Below, piece after piece: positions 45,258-53,427 of a DNA stretch of 64,000 nucleotides (positions are counted from its first letter, which is position 1; each line of letters starts with the position of its first letter). The stretch is from Natrinema zhouii (GTDB taxonomy: Archaea; Halobacteriota; Halobacteria; Halobacteriales; Natrialbaceae). The stretch covers positions 3,286,001-3,350,000 of the forward strand of contig NZ_CP059154.1 of the NCBI RefSeq assembly GCF_013456555.2, given 5' to 3'. Under the pieces are notes generated by a model. That model made no database searches and was not told where the DNA came from. It worked only from the letters and a program-made list of their open reading frames with translations. The position numbers and the translations under genes are program-made.

Positions 45258-46373
45258 ATGTCACGAAAGGACACGATTCCCGTCACCGTCGTCAGCGGCT
45301 ATCTCGGTGCGGGAAAGACGACGCTGATCAATCACGTGCTGTCGAATCCGGGCGACCGACGGGTGGCGGTGCTCGTCAACGACATGGGCGAGGTGAACGT
45401 CGACGCGGAACTGATCGCACGAGAGAACGACGACGAGGGAATCGTGGACCTCTCGAACGGCTGTATCTGCTGTCGGTTACAGGGCGACCTGCTCGAGGAG
45501 GCAGCGCAACTGGCAGAGAGCAGAGCGTTCGACTACCTGCTGGTCGAGTCGTCGGGGATCAGCGAACCGATTCCCGTCGCGCAGGTGTTCACCGAAGGAA
45601 CGGACGCCAGTGACGTGGACCCGACGACGCTGTTTCGGCTAGATACGATGGTGACCGTCCTCGATACGTACGGGTTCTGGAAGGAGTTCGACTCCGGGGC
45701 GCAGCTACCGGAAGGTGCCCAACCCGACGAGGACCGACCGTTGAGCGAAGTTCTCGTCGAGGGAATTGAGTTCTGCGACGTCCTGCTGCTCAACAAGGCC
45801 GATATGGTTCCCGACGATGTCCTTGAGGGGATCGAATCGGTCATCGAGACCCTCCAATCGCGGGCGAAACGGCTTCGAACGACCTACTGCGAGGTAGATC
45901 CGGACGTCATTCTCGACACCGGTCGATTCGACTTCGAGACGGCGAAGCGCTCCCAGGGGTGGAAACGCCACCTGCGCGGGGAGGGCCACGACCACGAGGC
46001 GCACACTCACGACGAGGAGCGACGCGCCGCCGAGCGCCACGGCGTCTCCTCGTTCGTCTTCCGGTCCGACCGACCGTTCCACCCGGAGCGACTCGCGGCC
46101 TGGCTCGAGGACTGGGACGGATCGATCGTCCGCGCCAAGGGGGTCTGTCACGTCGCGAACCGCGAGGAGGTGATCGGCGTCAGTCAGGCCGGGCCGTCCG
46201 TCAGGGCCGGTCCGATCGGCGAGTGGCGGCCGGACGACGACCGTCGTACGCAACTGGTGTTCATCGGCCGAGAAATGAACGAGGAACGAATTCGCGAGGA
46301 ACTCGAGGCGTGCGTACTCGACGGCGACGAGACGGAGGAAACGGAAGCGGTGGCCGATCCGTTCCCGCTGTAG
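45258..46373 (+). CDS. CobW/COG0523-family metallochaperone GTPase
   Basis: The 371-residue GTPase has the P-loop GYLGAGKTT (residues 14-22), the metal motif CICC (about 69-72) of the CxCC class, and NKAD for guanine. A His-rich stretch (about 242-253, GHDHEAHTHDEE) probably binds metal, and residues about 255-350 form the CobW C-terminal domain. COG0523 proteins supply zinc or cobalt to target enzymes. The target may be a zinc enzyme nearby such as the alcohol dehydrogenase at 46918, but this is inference. Confidence 0.92.
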   Translation: MSRKDTIPVTVVSGYLGAGKTTLINHVLSNPGDRRVAVLVNDMGEVNVDAELIARENDDEGIVDLSNGCICCRLQGDLLEEAAQLAESRAFDYLLVESSGISEPIPVAQVFTEGTDASDVDPTTLFRLDTMVTVLDTYGFWKEFDSGAQLPEGAQPDEDRPLSEVLVEGIEFCDVLLLNKADMVPDDVLEGIESVIETLQSRAKRLRTTYCEVDPDVILDTGRFDFETAKRSQGWKRHLRGEGHDHEAHTHDEERRAAERHGVSSFVFRSDRPFHPERLAAWLEDWDGSIVRAKGVCHVANREEVIGVSQAGPSVRAGPIGEWRPDDDRRTQLVFIGREMNEERIREELEACVLDGDETEETEAVADPFPL

Positions 46374-46386
46374 CTGCTACCCGTTC

Positions 46387-46572
46387 CTACGACTCCAGTT
46401 GGTCACTGAGTTCCGCCCAGGACTCGTGAAAGCCGTGCGTCGACTGATCCGCCGTCCGGTCGGGAAGGGCGTCCTGATAGATATCGTCGTACTCGAGCAG
46501 CCGCGTCCAGCCGTCGTGTAGGGAGTAGCTGCAGTACTGGCACATGCATCGGGTTACGTCAGTCGACGACAT
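46387..46572 (-). CDS. Small cysteine-rich protein
   Basis: This 61-residue ORF starts MSSTDVTRCMCQYCSYSLHDGWTRLLEYDD and has CMCQYC near residues 9-14. The cluster of cysteines at one end, with an acidic rest, suggests a zinc- or redox-binding mini-protein. It converges with the CobW gene and diverges from the small zinc-finger gene at 46697. Codon use is acceptable but not decisive. Confidence 0.5.
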   Translation of the reverse strand: MSSTDVTRCMCQYCSYSLHDGWTRLLEYDDIYQDALPDRTADQSTHGFHESWAELSDQLES

Positions 46573-46696
46573 ACCAGTTTTGCCGCTCGAGGCACAGTCG
46601 AATCGGTCGCAAGCGACAGAGCAAAGATGCGACGGCATCGAACGCGAGTGATCGCCGAATGGGACAGCAAAACTCGGGCGTCGCGAGGGAGCGACG

Positions 46697-46864
46697 ATGA
46701 GCACGAATCGACGAGGCGGATACGTTAGTAGCGCAAGCGACACGGTCGAACGGGAGTGCGATCGCTGCGAGTGGCACGGGGCTGCGGGATCCTATCCGGA
46801 ACTGATCAAACGGTATCAGGATCACCTTCGCGACGAACACCCGACAGCGTGGCTGCGAAGCTAA
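46697..46864 (+). CDS. Small zinc-finger-like protein
   Basis: This 55-residue ORF encodes a C2H2-like pattern: ECDRCEWHG then KRYQDHLRDEHPTAW. The two cysteines and the later His residues (HLRDEH) could bind one zinc. Such single zinc-finger mini-proteins are abundant in haloarchaea. The reading is direct and the codon pattern is haloarchaeal. It lies just before the formaldehyde dehydrogenase gene, which it converges with. Confidence 0.65.
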   Translation: MSTNRRGGYVSSASDTVERECDRCEWHGAAGSYPELIKRYQDHLRDEHPTAWLRS

Positions 46865-46917
46865 CGTTGGGCTCGCTGGCGGACCGGGCGAGATCCCGGT
46901 CCGATCCGGCGGAACGG

Positions 46918-48084
46918 CTATGGCTCGAGCAAGACTTTAATGACGCCTTCCTCGCGTTCGTCGAACTTCTCGTACATCTCCGGCGCGCGGTCGAGGTCGA
47001 CGCGGTGGGAGACGACCCAGCTGGGGTCGGCGCGCCCCTCGATGATCATGTCTCGTAGCTCTCGATTGTACTCCTTGACGTTCGTCTGCCCGGTACCCAA
47101 CTTCAATCCCTTTTCGAAGGCCTTGCCGAAGTCGATGCCGAGACGGCCCTGTGCCGCCATCTCGTCGGGCGCACCGGGGTCCGACGGGACGTACAGTCCC
47201 GGAATCCCGAGTGCGCCGGTCGGTCGGACGGTCTGGATGAGTTGATTGAGCACGACCGCGGGGTTTTCGCGGGCCGGATCGTAGGCGTCGTCAGTCGGAT
47301 CCGTCTCGGGGTCGATCGCCTGATAGCCCACCGCGTCGACGCCGTTGTCGACGCCCCCGCCGTGCAGGTCTTTGATCTGCTCGACCGGATCGCTCTCCTC
47401 GAAGTTGATCGGACGCGCGTCACAGTGGTCCTCGGCTAACTCGAGGCGGCTCTCGACGCGGTCGACGATGTAAATTTCCGACGCCCCCTGAATCTTGGCG
47501 CTATAGGCGGCCATCAGGCCGACGGGACCGGCTCCGAAGATCGCGATCGATTCGCCGGGTTTGAGGTTCGCGAGTCGGGTACCGTGCCACCCCGTCGGGA
47601 AGATGTCCGCGAGGAGCGCGAAGGAGTCCTCGTGCTCGTCACCCTCCGGTAGCTTCAGCGCGTTGAAGTCGGCGTACGGAACCCGGAGTTTCTCGGCCTG
47701 GCCGCCCTTGTACGGCCCCATCGCGACGTACCCGTACGCACCACCGGCGAAGCCGGGGTTGACGTTGGTACAGAACCCGGTGTAGCCGTTCTCACAGTTC
47801 CGGCAGAACCCGCAGGCCACGTTGAACGGCATCACGACCCGGTCGCCCTCCTCGAGCGACGTGACGGCATCGCCGGTCTCGATCACGTTCCCCATGTTCT
47901 CGTGACCGAAGACGATCCCCGGGTCGGCCGCGGTTCGTCCCTCGTACATGTGGAGGTCCGAGCCACAGATGCAGGTCGTCGTAATGTCAACGATGATGTC
48001 GTTCTCGTGTTCGATCTCGGGTTCGTCGACTTGCTCGACGGCCACGTCGTGCGGTCCCTGGTATACGACGGCGTCCATTGACAT
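46918..48084 (-). CDS. Zinc alcohol dehydrogenase, glutathione-independent formaldehyde dehydrogenase type
   Basis: The 388-residue enzyme has the zinc-dependent MDR layout: catalytic zinc ligands in CICGSDLHMYEGR and GHENMG, a structural zinc site (CGFCRNCENGYTGFC), and the NAD-binding GAGPVGLMAAYSAKIQGA. The segments PFNVACGFCRNC, GGAYGYV, PYADFNALKLPEG and PTGWHG match the P. putida type glutathione-independent formaldehyde dehydrogenase rather than common alcohol dehydrogenases. It would oxidise formaldehyde to formate with NAD. It diverges from the HbpS-like gene. Confidence 0.88.
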   Translation of the reverse strand: MSMDAVVYQGPHDVAVEQVDEPEIEHENDIIVDITTTCICGSDLHMYEGRTAADPGIVFGHENMGNVIETGDAVTSLEEGDRVVMPFNVACGFCRNCENGYTGFCTNVNPGFAGGAYGYVAMGPYKGGQAEKLRVPYADFNALKLPEGDEHEDSFALLADIFPTGWHGTRLANLKPGESIAIFGAGPVGLMAAYSAKIQGASEIYIVDRVESRLELAEDHCDARPINFEESDPVEQIKDLHGGGVDNGVDAVGYQAIDPETDPTDDAYDPARENPAVVLNQLIQTVRPTGALGIPGLYVPSDPGAPDEMAAQGRLGIDFGKAFEKGLKLGTGQTNVKEYNRELRDMIIEGRADPSWVVSHRVDLDRAPEMYEKFDEREEGVIKVLLEP

Positions 48085-48278
48085 TTGATATCAAGCCTCG
48101 GTGAACGGACCACAAGCACTGTTGTAAATGTTCGTGCGAACACTAACAGTACTCACAAATTCCACGTTTTATGAGTGTGAATAGCCATATTAAGTGAAAC
48201 GTACAGGTGAGTGTGCCAGATATATGAGTTTTTTCACAGAGGGTGTTTATAGCGCTCTAGAGTGTGGGAAAAACCCGC
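48085..48278. promoter_or_regulatory. Divergent regulatory region with two palindromes
   Basis: This AT-rich region separates the formaldehyde dehydrogenase and HbpS-like genes. It contains a 14-base inverted repeat (TGTTCG-TG-CGAACA, 48129-48142) and a perfect 10-base palindrome (TTGATATCAA, 48085-48094) adjoining the dehydrogenase start. TTTATA at 48246-48251, 28-33 bases upstream of the HbpS start, is a likely TATA box. The inverted repeat may be a regulator site for both genes. Confidence 0.45.
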
Positions 48279-48698
48279 ATGGTTGACACAGTACGTCTCG
48301 AAACGGCGAAGGAGATCATCGACGCAGCCGAACAGCGAGCCCAAGAGATCGACAATCCCATGGTGATCACGGTCGCGAATTCCGAAGGAAACCTCGTCGC
48401 CCAACACCGGATGGACGGCGCGTGGCTCGCGTCGGTCGACATTTCGCGGAACAAAGCCTACACGGCGGCCGCCCTGGATATGCCGACGGACGAACTGGCC
48501 GATCCAACCCGGCCGGGCGAATCGCTGTACGGTCTGCAGAACACCAATCAGGGACGGATGGTCATCTTCGGCGGCGGCTACCCGCTGATGCGAGACGGTG
48601 ACGTCGTCGGGTCGATCGGTGTGAGCGGGGGAGCGGTCGAGCAGGACATGGACGTCGCGGAATCCGGCGTCGACAGATTCGACGAACTCTCCTCGTAA
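48279..48698 (+). CDS. HbpS/GlcG-like protein (DUF336)
   Basis: The 139-residue protein matches the GlcG/HbpS fold: LETAKEIIDAAEQRAQEIDNPMVITVANSEGNLVAQHRMDGAW, then FGGGYPLMRDGDVVGSIGVSGG. HbpS binds haem and senses redox stress in Streptomyces; DUF336 genes also occur beside PQQ alcohol dehydrogenase and glycolate oxidation genes in bacteria. Its place between the formaldehyde dehydrogenase and the PQQ dehydrogenase operon supports such a link, but its role here is inferred. Confidence 0.88.
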   Translation: MVDTVRLETAKEIIDAAEQRAQEIDNPMVITVANSEGNLVAQHRMDGAWLASVDISRNKAYTAAALDMPTDELADPTRPGESLYGLQNTNQGRMVIFGGGYPLMRDGDVVGSIGVSGGAVEQDMDVAESGVDRFDELSS

Positions 48699-49105
48699 CG
48701 TCCCGCCGCGAGTTTTCCGTCCATCCGTACCTGACGTGGACGCCGGACTACCGCGCCGAAACCGGACAGAGCTGGCTTCGCTGGTGACGCTCCGGACCGC
48801 TCGACAGCCACCGGGGCTGCTCGAGGGGGAACTCCCATTTCTTCGGAAACGAACCGACGGTGCGACGCCTCACCAACTTGATCGAGGAACCGGTACTCCC
48901 GTCGAACCGCCTCATCGCGGCCGACCGTCCTACCGTTGGAGTGTTCGCTCGTGATCGCATGATGCGGTCCGAGTGGTTCGATCCGCATCAGTTCCATCAA
49001 TTCGGACGATGCGAGGGCCTCGAGAGTATCGGCGTCCGCATCGAACGTTCTAACCGAGACGGGAGCACCGAAGAAAAACGAGGATCGTCGAGCGGCAGAA
49101 CGGTT
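48699..49105. other. 407-base gap with no assigned gene
   Basis: No gene is assigned here. One forward frame from about 48860 to 49060 has haloarchaeal-like codon use (starting RRLTNLIEEPVLPSN), but it has no convincing start, continues antisense into the cupredoxin gene and matches no family I know. It could be a decayed gene. No repeats or RNA structures were seen. Confidence 0.5.
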
Positions 49106-50410
49106 TCAGTCGCCGGTCGTTTCGCCACCCCCTCCGCTGACGGTAATCTCACCGACCGCATCGAGTTGCGATTGGTCGAGGTAGACGCCCATCTCTTCAT
49201 TGGCGACGAACTCGACGCTTTGGGTCGCACCTTCCTCGTCAGTGAAGTCCGACCGGACGTACGTGTTCCACTGGTTCGTCTCACCGCCGCTGGCGATTGC
49301 GAAATTGTGACCCGGGAGGGGTTCGTACGTTCTGCTCTCCGCCTCCGGCTGGTGGCGACCGATCGCGTTCTCCCACTCGACCGCGTAGGTTTCACCCGCC
49401 TCGAGTTCGAGCGTCGGGTTCGTCTCGTCGGCGATCGAGTCGGGCGATTGGCCGACCCACTGGCCCTCCTCGAGTTGCATCGAGTAGGTCTCGGTCGGGT
49501 CGCCGGGTTCGATGGCCGATAGCGTCGCGACGAACTCTCTGTCGCTGCCATCGATCGTCACCGTGTCCGTAATCCGTTCGTGGCCGTAGGTCCAGATCTC
49601 GACGTCGTACTCGCCGTCCTCGAGCATGTCGAAGCGGGCGACCGCCGGCGGGTCTTCCTGCTCTCCGCCTCCGTTGTCTTGCGCTTCGCCTCCGTCACTC
49701 TGATCGTCATCTGTCTCCGCAGTTTGGTTCGCTTCCGGCGTCGTCTCTTCCGCTTCCTCCTCCGCACCCATCGCTCGATCCGGATCCGTCTCTTCTGCTT
49801 CCGATTCCTCCGTTTGCTCTTCGGACGGGCTCGGCCGCGCGATGACGTTGGAGAAGGAATGGTGGTCCCCGACGAACACCTCTGCGCCGAGCGGGTCGCC
49901 GTTCTCGTCTTCGACTCGCACCCGTAGCTCGTGGACTTCGTCCGCGTCGACGAGTTCGACCGGGCCGCGCATCTGGACCGGGTGCGGGACGCAGTAATAC
50001 TCCGACATTCCCTCTTCAGCGGTGAACGTGAGGGAGGTGGACTCGCCTTGCTCTTCGACGAAGTCCGTCGATTCGATCACCTCGCCGTCTTCGTCCGCGA
50101 GGGTGAAGTTGTGGCGTGAGCCATCGCCGTTGGTCCAGACGATTTCGTGTTCTTCGCCTTCGATCAGTCGCAGCGTCGGGTTCGATTGACCGTCGACTTC
50201 CGCGGGTGCGACACCGACCCAGCCGCCGACGATGCCGAGCAGCGAGAGCGTTCGCCCCTCGCCGTCGTTCTGCGTGGCCGGGAGCGGGAAGTCGAGCTCG
50301 TCGCGGTATGCGCCTGCGGTGCCGGCCATCGCAGCCGTTCCCGTGAGCGCAGCCGTCCCCTTTAGCACGCCGCGACGTGAAACGTCACGTGAGCGTTGTT
50401 CGTTCGCCAT
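49106..50410 (-). CDS. Tat-exported tandem cupredoxin, second domain copper-less
   Basis: The 434-residue protein has a Tat signal (SRRGVLKG at 11-18). Residues 55-155 form a halocyanin-like cupredoxin with copper ligands H100, C140, H143 and M147. Residues 315-425 repeat this fold (WVGQSPDSIADETNPTLELEAGE resembles WVGVAPAEVDGQSNPTLRLIEGE), keeping H368 in GHNF, but Leu411 replaces the Cys. An acidic, Glu/Gln-rich insert (194-254) splits a beta-rich middle domain. It is the third gene of the PQQ operon, 34 bases after the dehydrogenase, and probably its electron acceptor. Confidence 0.85.
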   Translation of the reverse strand: MANEQRSRDVSRRGVLKGTAALTGTAAMAGTAGAYRDELDFPLPATQNDGEGRTLSLLGIVGGWVGVAPAEVDGQSNPTLRLIEGEEHEIVWTNGDGSRHNFTLADEDGEVIESTDFVEEQGESTSLTFTAEEGMSEYYCVPHPVQMRGPVELVDADEVHELRVRVEDENGDPLGAEVFVGDHHSFSNVIARPSPSEEQTEESEAEETDPDRAMGAEEEAEETTPEANQTAETDDDQSDGGEAQDNGGGEQEDPPAVARFDMLEDGEYDVEIWTYGHERITDTVTIDGSDREFVATLSAIEPGDPTETYSMQLEEGQWVGQSPDSIADETNPTLELEAGETYAVEWENAIGRHQPEAESRTYEPLPGHNFAIASGGETNQWNTYVRSDFTDEEGATQSVEFVANEEMGVYLDQSQLDAVGEITVSGGGGETTGD

Positions 50411-50444
50411 TGTTGTATTGTGTGATTGTATGGTCTAGTTTCGA

Positions 50445-52154
50445 TCACGCATCCATCGAGAACACGGCGAGCGTGTCGCCGCGTGGTCCCTGTCGGAGCC
50501 AGCCGCTGCCGCCGACCTGCACGGCGACGTACTGCTTCTCTTCGCCCGGGTCGTACCAGCTCATCGGCGAGGCGCTGATCGGCACGTCGAACTCGTGCTC
50601 CCAGAGGCGCTCGCCGCTCTCGCCGTCGTAGGCGACGAAATTACCGTTCTGGGTGCCGTTAAACACGAGTCCGGTCGCGGTCGACAGCGACCCGCCCCAC
50701 ATGTAGTGGTCGTCCTCGCTCTCGATCCACTCGCGCCAGACGCGCTCGCCCGTCGCCGGATCGACCGCGGCGAACGCGGTGATGTTCTCGTTCCACTCGT
50801 CGGGGAACTCCTCGGCCGGGTCGGAGAGATCGCCGCCCCAGTAGGGGTTGCCCTCGCTGTACTCCTCGTAGCGCCACATCAGGTCCTGCGGGAAGTTCTG
50901 GTGGACGACGTACACGTATCCGGTTTCCGGGTTGTACGACGGCGGCTGCCAGTCGTTGCCCCCCGGCGCGCCTGGGACGAACGGGATCCGCTCGTCCGAG
51001 CTGAGGTGGGGAATCATCTCCCACATATTGATGTGCTGGCAGATCTCCTCGCTGCGCTCGTGGAGCTGGCCGGACTCGGCGTCCATCATGTACACCCAGC
51101 CGGTCTTGTCCGAGCCGACGACCATCTCCGACGGTCCGTCGTCGACGTCTACATCGCGAATCAGCACCCGCGGCGCGACCGCGTCGTAGTCCCAGACGTC
51201 GTGCGGGCTACTCTGGAATCCCCACTCCCACTCGCCGCTCTCGAGGTCCAGCGAGATGGTTCCGCAGGTGGGGAAGTTCGGTCCCGGCCGTACCGTGCCG
51301 TCGAAGTCCGGCCCGGGATTCGCGACCGCCGTGTAGAGGACCTCGCGATCCTCGTCGATCGTCGGCGTCATCCAGGTCGTCCCACAGCCGTGCTCTCGAC
51401 TCGCGCCGACCCACTCGTCTTCCGGGAGCGTCTCGGTCTGCCACTGAATCTCACCGCTCTCGGCGTCGAGCGCGGCCATGAACCCGAGCACGCCGTACTC
51501 GCCGCCGGCGCTGCCCGTGTAAATCGTCCCGTCACGGATCACCGGTGCCCACGTCGCGGAGTACCCCTCTTCGTGGTCGGCCGTGCTCGTGTACCACTCC
51601 TCCTCGCCGGTGTACCGATTCAGCGCGACGACGCCCGAGTCGAGCGTCGTCATGTACACCTTGTCGCCGTAGACGGCGGCCCCGCGGTTGTTGTCGTCAC
51701 AACACAGTTCGACCCCGATCGGGACCGCGTAGGTGTAGCTCCAGAGGACCTCTCCCTCGCGGGGGTCGATCGCCTTCATGTGGTTGGGTCCGTTCGTCTG
51801 GTACATGACCGGCGGATCGCCCGGAACCACGATGGGTGTCCCCTCCATGCTCGAGCCCGTCCCGACCGACAGCTCGTACTCGAGCTCGAGGTCGCCGACG
51901 TTCTCGGGGGTGATGACGTCGGCGGGCGTGGCCCGGTGCTGTTCGTAGTTCCCGCCGTACATGAGCCACGACTCGGGATCGTCCCCGGTGTTGCTCAGCA
52001 TCTCCTGATCGACGTCGCCTTCCGGAATTCGGTCAGTATCGTGCTGTTCGGTGACCGAATCGTCGGGGCCCCCGACCAGTGTATAGCCGTCTTCGATTTC
52101 TCGCAGTTCGATGTTACGTGCGGCCTGAACGGCCCTGTCGTTGCGTAGTGCCAT
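50445..52154 (-). CDS. PQQ-dependent alcohol dehydrogenase, lanthanide-type ligands
   Basis: The 569-residue beta-propeller enzyme oxidises an alcohol with pyrroloquinoline quinone. It has the vicinal cysteines C151-C152 (ELCCDDNNRG) that define this class, and tryptophan-docking repeats. Metal/PQQ ligands read E219 (GGEYG), N279 (ANPGP), D322 (WDYD, catalytic base) and D324. Asp two residues after the catalytic Asp marks lanthanide enzymes (XoxF, ExaF, PedH); calcium enzymes have Ala or Ser there. No signal peptide is visible, which is odd. AGGTGA, overlapping the previous stop, is its ribosome binding site. Methanol, ethanol or other substrates are possible. Confidence 0.9.
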   Translation of the reverse strand: MALRNDRAVQAARNIELREIEDGYTLVGGPDDSVTEQHDTDRIPEGDVDQEMLSNTGDDPESWLMYGGNYEQHRATPADVITPENVGDLELEYELSVGTGSSMEGTPIVVPGDPPVMYQTNGPNHMKAIDPREGEVLWSYTYAVPIGVELCCDDNNRGAAVYGDKVYMTTLDSGVVALNRYTGEEEWYTSTADHEEGYSATWAPVIRDGTIYTGSAGGEYGVLGFMAALDAESGEIQWQTETLPEDEWVGASREHGCGTTWMTPTIDEDREVLYTAVANPGPDFDGTVRPGPNFPTCGTISLDLESGEWEWGFQSSPHDVWDYDAVAPRVLIRDVDVDDGPSEMVVGSDKTGWVYMMDAESGQLHERSEEICQHINMWEMIPHLSSDERIPFVPGAPGGNDWQPPSYNPETGYVYVVHQNFPQDLMWRYEEYSEGNPYWGGDLSDPAEEFPDEWNENITAFAAVDPATGERVWREWIESEDDHYMWGGSLSTATGLVFNGTQNGNFVAYDGESGERLWEHEFDVPISASPMSWYDPGEEKQYVAVQVGGSGWLRQGPRGDTLAVFSMDA

Positions 52155-52160
52155 ACGGAA

Positions 52161-53063
52161 TCACCTCAGTTTGCTCGGAGCGCGCATGTCGTCCCTGATG
52201 TAGAAGACGGTGTGCAGCAACTCCTCCTGGCTGACGATCTGGACGGCCGAGCCCGCGGTGAGCGCGGCGGTCAACTGTTCGTCCGTGAACTGCCCGTCCC
52301 CGGCGAGGTCGCACGCAGCGGTCGCCGTCACGAACAGCCCGCCCAGCATCGCCTTGACGTATCTGACCGCATCGTCGAGGATCTCGTCGGTGATCATCAC
52401 CTCGTTCTGCCAGAGGTGTCTGTCGAGCCCGCGGATCCACAGCAGCGCCCCGCCCATCGCGCGCTGGTGGAGCGGCGGGATGGTCTCCGTCTCGAACTCG
52501 ACGCCGTCCGGAATCTGGTTCGACGGGACCCAGCGAGCGAGCCGTTCGTCGTTGTTCGCTACGTCGAGCAGCAGTGCCGTCTTCTCCGACTCGTCGAACC
52601 CGACGTCGTCGAGCGACGACGACAGGGGGTCCGCGAGAAGGAGTTCGCGCGCCGTGGTCTCGATGTGGTCCGCCGTGAACCGCGGCAGGTTCTCGTCGAG
52701 ACTCTCGAAGAAGTCCACCTCGAGCAGGTGGTCGTACAGTCGCCAGCCGGGTGCTGCGACGTCCGTATACAGTCCGCTCGGTTCGTCCGGGACGCCGACA
52801 TCGCGGACGTCCAGTAACCCGCTTATTTCGTCCGCGATGTTCTCGCGTTCTCGTTCGAGCAACTCGTGATCGAGTCGCCCGGCAAGGTCGGCCCGGATCG
52901 CTTCGCCTCGAGAGGCGAACGCCGAGTCGGACCGCGGTTCGATCTGTCCGGCGAGTAGCTCCCACGTGACCGCCCCGTCCCCTGGGGTGTCGACGCCGAG
53001 AGCCGTCGCCAGATCGCGTTGTTCCGCGACCGTCATATCTGACGCAGTGGATATTTGTGTCAT
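52161..53063 (-). CDS. Unknown protein coupled to the PQQ dehydrogenase
   Basis: The 300-residue protein is mainly helical and acidic, with no signal peptide or cofactor motif. Conserved-looking segments include GWRLYDHLLEVDFFESL, PPLHQRAMGGALLWIRGLDRHLWQNEV and VQIVSQEELLHTVFYIRDDMR. It is the first gene of the operon. Its TGA is separated by only two codons (TTC CGT) from the ATG of the PQQ dehydrogenase in the same frame, so the two form one continuous frame with a single stop. It may be a chaperone or subunit for the dehydrogenase. A 15-base longer start (53078) exists. Confidence 0.8.
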   Translation of the reverse strand: MTQISTASDMTVAEQRDLATALGVDTPGDGAVTWELLAGQIEPRSDSAFASRGEAIRADLAGRLDHELLERERENIADEISGLLDVRDVGVPDEPSGLYTDVAAPGWRLYDHLLEVDFFESLDENLPRFTADHIETTARELLLADPLSSSLDDVGFDESEKTALLLDVANNDERLARWVPSNQIPDGVEFETETIPPLHQRAMGGALLWIRGLDRHLWQNEVMITDEILDDAVRYVKAMLGGLFVTATAACDLAGDGQFTDEQLTAALTAGSAVQIVSQEELLHTVFYIRDDMRAPSKLR

Positions 53064-53427
53064 GATACCACGCCACAAAGAACTCCATTACGTGTTTTGA
53101 TAATGCTTACCAAAGAATTCCGGAGTGCTACGGACTGTCTAAATGAGAGTACGCCTACAATAGATAAAGTTGCGAACAAACCGGTTTCGGGCTGCTCCAC
53201 CTGCGTCGCATCACAGCAACCAGCCCTCAGAGCGGCCGGGATTCGATATGGTGTCGGTTACCGGCTGTAGCGGTCGCCTTCTCGGAGCGAGCACCGGTTC
53301 TCGTTGCACACGGTCGGGACAGCGGGCCGTCACCGCTGCCGCCGAACGCAACCCCCTCAACCTCCTCAGTGCGAGTCCGGCAGCAGTTTTTCACCGTTCG
53401 GCGCGTACCGATCGATAGTGGTAGCCG
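53064..53427. other. 364-base upstream region of the PQQ operon
   Basis: No gene is found here. The 100 bases next to the operon start are AT-rich (TTACGTGTTTTGATAATGC near 53090) and probably hold the promoter of the minus-strand operon. The rest is GC-rich and has no repeat or hairpin that I can see. Confidence 0.4.
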
